A stretch of 8,381 nucleotides of DNA from positions 1 to 8,381 of the forward strand of contig JAZDHF010000199.1 in the NCBI GenBank assembly GCA_043806315.1. The letters are read 5' to 3'. How positions within the stretch are numbered: the first letter of the stretch is position 1; each line of letters opens with the position of its first letter. Source of the DNA: SBAX01 sp043806315. Its GTDB lineage: Bacteria > Planctomycetota > Phycisphaerae > UBA1845. Of the stretch, positions 5,649-8,381 are shown piece after piece. A program made the position numbers and the translations under genes. The notes below the pieces were generated by a model that was not told where the DNA came from, ran no database searches, and was given only the letters and a program-made list of their open reading frames with translations.

Positions 5649-7310
5649 ATGCGAACAGGAATGAAGATTGGAGCAGCGTTGCTGGTAATGGTGGCGCTGG
5701 GGGATCGTTGCCCAGCGGCGGACATTCCGTTGGGTTCGAGCTTTACCTACCAGGGGCAGCTCAAGCTGGACGGTCAGCCGGTCGACGGCGCCGCGACCTT
5801 CTCGTTCTCACTCTGGGATGCGGACGCCGGAGGCAATCGGCTCGCCTCGCCGTTAGTCTACGCCAACGTTCCCGTGGTCAACGGCCTCTTCAGCGTGAAC
5901 CTCGACTTCGGTGCCGGAGCGTTTAACGGAGACGCCCGCTGGCTGGAGGTGGAAGCGGAGAGCCCGCCAGGAAGCGGATCAGGTGCAGTATTGTCCCCGC
6001 GTCAGCGAATGGCGCCCGTACCTTATGCCCTGGCCCTGAGCGATCTGCGAACGATACCCAATGGTACCTCTCCGAACATCCTCGCGGGTTGGCGGGGAAA
6101 CTGGATCTTCGCCAGCGCAGTCGGCGCGACTCTGTCGGGAGGCGGATCGCCCCTGGGTGGGGGGAGCCCTCGCCCGAACATTGTGCACGACAACTACGGC
6201 ACCGTCAGCGGCGGATCGGGGAACAAGGCCGGCACCAACGACGGAGACGTCACTAACGGTGATCACGCCACGGTCAGCGGTGGATACGCCAACGAGGCCA
6301 GTGCTTCGGTCTCGACCATCGGTGGTGGATGGGGCAATCGTGCCTCTGGGGCACGAGCGACGGTATCCGGCGGCTGGAACAATAACGCGAGCGGCACGGC
6401 CTCGACGGTAGGCGGCGGTCGCGACAACGTAGCCAGCGGTGAAAACTCCGTGGTCGCCGGAGGCTTTGGCAACCACACGACCAACTGGGGAGCGATGGTT
6501 CTAGGGGGGGTTGACAGCCGTGCGCAAGGCGTGGCCAGTCTTGCGGCGGGTCGGCGGGCGGTCGCCGCCCATCATGGCTCGTTCGTTTGGGCGGACTACA
6601 ACGATGCGGATTTCACGACCACAGGTCAAAACCAGTTTTTGGTCCGTGCGGCCGGCGGCGTGGGAATCAATACGGCGGCTCCCAAGACGACGCTGGACGT
6701 GGAGGGCTTAGCTCGGGTCAAGGGAGCGAACTGGCCTTCCGCGGGCGAGGGCATGGAGCTCGGTTATGACAGCACATTGAACCGAGGCTACGTCCAGGTC
6801 TATGACCGCACCGCGCCTGGGACGTGGGGAAGCCTGTACCTCGGCAACGGGAACGTCGGTATCGGCAGCTTGGGAACGTCCAAGCTCACTGTCGCCGGGA
6901 CGATTGAGTCTACGACCGGCGGAGTGAAGTACCCGGATGGAACCACCCAGACGACTGCGACCATTGCGGGCCCGGCCGGACCAGCCGGGTACCACTGCTG
7001 GGACCTGAACATGAATCGGATCAACGATCCGCTAGAGGACATGAATCATGATGGTGCGTTCAACATCATCGACTGCCAGGGAGCGCAGGGTCTGACAGGA
7101 CCGGCAGGGCCGCCCGGCCCGCCCACAACAACCAGCGCCATCTGTATCGGCGCCGCGCAGCTCCCCAACCCCGGCTACTGCAACGGGATATGCACGGGCA
7201 CGGTGGTGGCGGAGGTGCGGGTCCGGGAGTGCACCATCACTTCGGACACGGGGTCGTGCAGCTCGCCGTCGAACTACAGCTACGGTGTCTGCTGCGTGTG
7301 CGCGCCGTGA
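5649..7310 (+). CDS. Secreted head-repeat/collagen-like/EF-hand protein with Cys-rich tail
   Basis: This encodes 553 residues with a signal peptide (1-24, likely cut after CPAA). Residues 30-130 (FTYQGQL... to APVPYALA) form a beta-rich N-terminal domain I recognise from planctomycete and myxobacterial secreted proteins. Residues 184-301 hold eight units of the T-V-S-G-G-x-x-N-x-A-S type, mostly 15 residues apart, similar to YadA-like trimeric adhesin heads. FVWADYND (312-319) and two 'VGI(N/G)...LxV.G' segments (338-354, 403-417) resemble tail-fibre shaft proteins. Three collagen triplets (441-449), two adjacent 12-residue EF-hand loops (452-463, 464-475) and five more triplets (478-492) follow. 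The last 55 residues carry eight Cys, ending CCVCAP. It has no sorting signal or membrane anchor. It is probably a trimeric extracellular fibre or adhesin; the trimer is inferred from repeat type. The ligand is unknown. Confidence 0.85.
   Translation: MRTGMKIGAALLVMVALGDRCPAADIPLGSSFTYQGQLKLDGQPVDGAATFSFSLWDADAGGNRLASPLVYANVPVVNGLFSVNLDFGAGAFNGDARWLEVEAESPPGSGSGAVLSPRQRMAPVPYALALSDLRTIPNGTSPNILAGWRGNWIFASAVGATLSGGGSPLGGGSPRPNIVHDNYGTVSGGSGNKAGTNDGDVTNGDHATVSGGYANEASASVSTIGGGWGNRASGARATVSGGWNNNASGTASTVGGGRDNVASGENSVVAGGFGNHTTNWGAMVLGGVDSRAQGVASLAAGRRAVAAHHGSFVWADYNDADFTTTGQNQFLVRAAGGVGINTAAPKTTLDVEGLARVKGANWPSAGEGMELGYDSTLNRGYVQVYDRTAPGTWGSLYLGNGNVGIGSLGTSKLTVAGTIESTTGGVKYPDGTTQTTATIAGPAGPAGYHCWDLNMNRINDPLEDMNHDGAFNIIDCQGAQGLTGPAGPPGPPTTTSAICIGAAQLPNPGYCNGICTGTVVAEVRVRECTITSDTGSCSSPSNYSYGVCCVCAP
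6198..6551 (+). repeat. Coding repeat: 15-residue head units
   Basis: Units begin at residues 184, 207, 222, 237, 252, 267, 282 and 296 of the surface protein, giving steps of 23, 15, 15, 15, 15, 15 and 14. The consensus is (A/S)-T-V-x-G-G-x-x-N-x-A-S-G. Later units lose the Asn and the second Gly. The matching DNA is diverged, so this is a structural repeat and not a recent tandem duplication. Confidence 0.8.
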
Positions 7311-7323
7311 GCGTGAGCGGCGC
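7302..7323 (+). terminator. Weak intercistronic hairpin spanning the stop codon
   Basis: GCGCCG (7302-7307) and CGGCGC (7318-7323) pair exactly around a 10-nt loop that contains the TGA stop of the surface-protein gene. TTTTT follows at 7332-7336, but 8 nt after the stem, which is too far for a classic intrinsic terminator. It may cause partial termination between the two genes, or have no effect. Confidence 0.25.
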
Positions 7324-7378
7324 ATCCCGGGTTTTTGGGGCGGCGTCTGCTCGGACAGAAAAATAGGGGAGACAAGAG

Positions 7379-7828
7379 ATGAGGCGACGGGATTCTCAAT
7401 TTGCATCGCTCGTCGGCGTGTGGGTCGGTGGTGCGGCGCTCGCGGCGACAGGGATCTTGGCTGTTCGGGCGTTCGGTGATGTGTCGGACAGCGGCTTTGA
7501 GCTCGTGCGAGTTACCATTGACGGCGGCGGCGCTATGCGATGCTCGGGCAGTGACTTTGAGCTGTCCGGCACGATCGGCCAACCGGATGCGGGGGTGCTC
7601 GCCGGCGGTGACTTTGAGTTGACCGGTGGATTCTGGTTCCCTCTGGCGCCCGGAGATGGCAACGAGGACGGCGCCGTCAATCTCTCCGACTATTCTGACT
7701 TCCTGAGTTGTATGACCGGCCCGGGAGGTCTGCGTGACGGCGGATGTGAAGCCTTCGATGTCGACAAAAGCGAATTCATCGATCTTTACGACTTCGCAGT
7801 CCTTCAAACGACTTTCGCGGGCCATTGA
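7379..7828 (+). CDS. Small exported protein with two EF-hand (dockerin-like) loops
   Basis: This encodes 149 residues. The N-terminus has basic residues (RRR) and a hydrophobic segment (11-29), so it is exported or membrane-anchored. The middle holds a repeated 'S/G-D-F-E-L-S/T-G' motif at 58-64 and 77-83, followed by GFWFPLAPGD (84-93), a junction I recognise from many planctomycete secreted proteins. Two 12-residue calcium-binding loops follow: 93-104 (D-x-N-x-D-G-x-V-N-x-x-D), and 127-138 (D-x-D-x-S-E-x-I-D-x-x-D), where Glu replaces the usual Gly at position 6. The pair resembles a dockerin type I module. GGGGAG sits 7 nt before the ATG. It follows the surface-protein gene by 68 nt on the same strand, so co-transcription is likely. 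A cohesin partner is not visible here; calcium-dependent folding is the safer inference than cellulosome assembly. Confidence 0.8.
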   Translation: MRRRDSQFASLVGVWVGGAALAATGILAVRAFGDVSDSGFELVRVTIDGGGAMRCSGSDFELSGTIGQPDAGVLAGGDFELTGGFWFPLAPGDGNEDGAVNLSDYSDFLSCMTGPGGLRDGGCEAFDVDKSEFIDLYDFAVLQTTFAGH

Positions 7829-8290
7829 ATAAGAAATCGTGCCACAGCGGGGCGTGCGGGGTCGCCTGCACGGGGCCGAGTCCGGCGGTTACGGAAGACA
7901 CGCCCAAACGCGCTGTGGCTACCGAGAACCTCATCCCGGCGGGACCCGCGAGGGCGTGCCCAAGGTTGTCGAGTCGCGGAGCGCTCCAATCGTCACCGCA
8001 TCGGCGGTCTCTGGGCGTCGGATCGATCCTGATTCGATCCTGCGTGTCCATCATCATTTCTCGAAAGCCCGGGCGATGGGGCGCGTCGTCGGCCCGCGTG
8101 ACGCCGTCGAGCACCGAAAGACAGGTCCGTCGGCTACTCGGAGCAGGACCGTACTCCGCATAGGCCCGAAAGTACACTTGCCGGCAGCTTGTCGGATGAT
8201 CGTACAGCCAAGCTGTATTTCGATTTTCAAAAACTCCGAAAGGGGGTATCCGGTTGACGCAAGTACCCACAACATGTAGTGTGGGCTCCC
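7829..8290. other. 462-nt stretch with no convincing gene
   Basis: Overlapping open frames on both strands cover most of it, as GC-rich noncoding DNA often does. Their translations are rich in Arg, Pro and His, show no domain or signal peptide, and no frame has a good ribosome binding site. CGATCCTG is directly repeated at 8024-8031 and 8035-8042. From about 8215 the composition turns AT-richer, which fits the approach to a mobile element. No clear terminator was seen after 7828. Confidence 0.5.
8254..8285 (+). promoter_or_regulatory. Possible transposase promoter and fold-back hairpin
   Basis: TTGACG (8254-8259) matches a -35 box at 5/6; candidate -10 boxes downstream (TAGTGT at 8278) are poor. 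CCCACA (8266-8271) and TGTGGG (8280-8285) form a perfect 6-bp stem ending 5 nt before the ATG. The same C run can instead pair as TACCC (8264-8268) with GGGTA (8244-8248). The TGTGGG arm is also the only candidate ribosome binding sequence. Confidence 0.35.
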
Positions 8291-8381
8291 ATGGAAGACA
8301 TGGCGGGCCCTGTTCCTGGGATCGATTATCCTCGCACCTTCGAGGAATTGGATCGCTTCTTCCCTGATGAGGATGCCTGTC
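8291..8381 (+). CDS. IS1595-family transposase, N-terminal fragment (runs off the right edge)
   Basis: Thirty codons are visible from the ATG at 8291. Residues 11-30 read IDYPRTFEELDRFFPDEDAC. The pattern 'YPRT..E....F..E.AC' is typical of IS1595-family (DDE-type) transposases just ahead of their zinc-ribbon DNA-binding domain, which would begin right after the edge. The alternative start at 8300 (Met4) would also leave the motif intact. The first Cys of the sequence is present, but the zinc ligands and the catalytic triad cannot be seen, so activity is unknown. There is no strong ribosome binding site; GTGGG (8281-8285) is the best. I am confident of the family resemblance but it rests on about 20 residues. 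Confidence 0.65.
   Translation, partial: MEDMAGPVPGIDYPRTFEELDRFFPDEDAC

Larger units (their letters stand above)
8242..8381 (+). mobile_element. IS1595-family insertion sequence, left part only
   Basis: Identified from the transposase N-terminus beginning at 8291. The left end is not proven. A guess is the G run at 8242 (GGGGGTATCC), 49 bp before the start codon, because the composition changes near here and IS ends of this family are often G-rich. The opposite terminal repeat and the target duplication lie outside the window, so the boundary cannot be tested here. Confidence 0.4.

Noticed and set aside
5979..6476. 165-codon minus-strand frame inside the surface-protein gene
   Set aside because: It is a reverse-frame shadow of the 15-residue repeats; the plus-strand frame has the full domain series.
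7332..7336. TTTTT as an intrinsic terminator between the two plus-strand genes
   Set aside because: It is 8 nt from the nearest stem and only five bases long, so I report the hairpin at low confidence and do not treat the genes as separate units.
7776..8279. Overlapping frames of about 146 and 164 codons on opposite strands
   Set aside because: Both lack a recognisable domain and ribosome binding site. The minus-strand frame overlaps the end of the well-supported EF-hand gene and the plus-strand one runs into the probable insertion sequence.

Overview
The window is GC-rich bacterial DNA whose gene content points to the Planctomycetota, perhaps a Phycisphaerae-like lineage. Four things suggest this: an extracytoplasmic-function-type sigma factor overlapping a Ser/Thr protein kinase with a TPR tail; a secreted protein with a cysteine motif and a VPTVGEWG (IPTL-CTERM-like) sorting signal; a secreted protein combining head-type repeats with collagen triplets; and a small protein with the 'FELTGGFWFPLAPGD' plus EF-hand ending common in that phylum. 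Assignment is by recognition only; no search was run.

Layout. On the minus strand, right to left: a sigma factor (5327-4668) overlaps by about 29 nt the start of a membrane-anchored kinase with about eleven TPR units (4696-1724). After a 308-nt gap comes a DUF4097-like lipoprotein built on a repeated HNG motif (1415-543), and after a 206-nt gap an IPTL-CTERM-like protein that runs off the left edge (336-1). On the plus strand, reading away from the sigma factor across a 321-nt divergent region: a secreted head-repeat/collagen/EF-hand/Cys-rich protein (5649-7310), then 68 nt later a small secreted EF-hand (dockerin-like) protein (7379-7828). A 462-nt stretch with no convincing gene follows, and the right edge holds the first 30 codons of what looks like an IS1595-family transposase (8291 onward).

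Working together (inference). The sigma/kinase pair looks like a one-operon signalling unit, with the kinase sensing or scaffolding through its TPR tail and the sigma factor redirecting transcription; no anti-sigma factor is seen. It is divergent from a two-gene unit for exported calcium-binding proteins, and the shared region carries an exact inverted repeat (5415-5432), so local control of the surface proteins is a reasonable hypothesis. Four of the gene products appear to be exported or anchored in the envelope (the kinase by one membrane segment), and three proteins contain very regular repeats with periods of 15, 18 and 42 residues.

No RNA gene or CRISPR array was seen. The best candidate for something undescribed is the sigma/kinase plus divergent surface-protein module; each component family is itself known.
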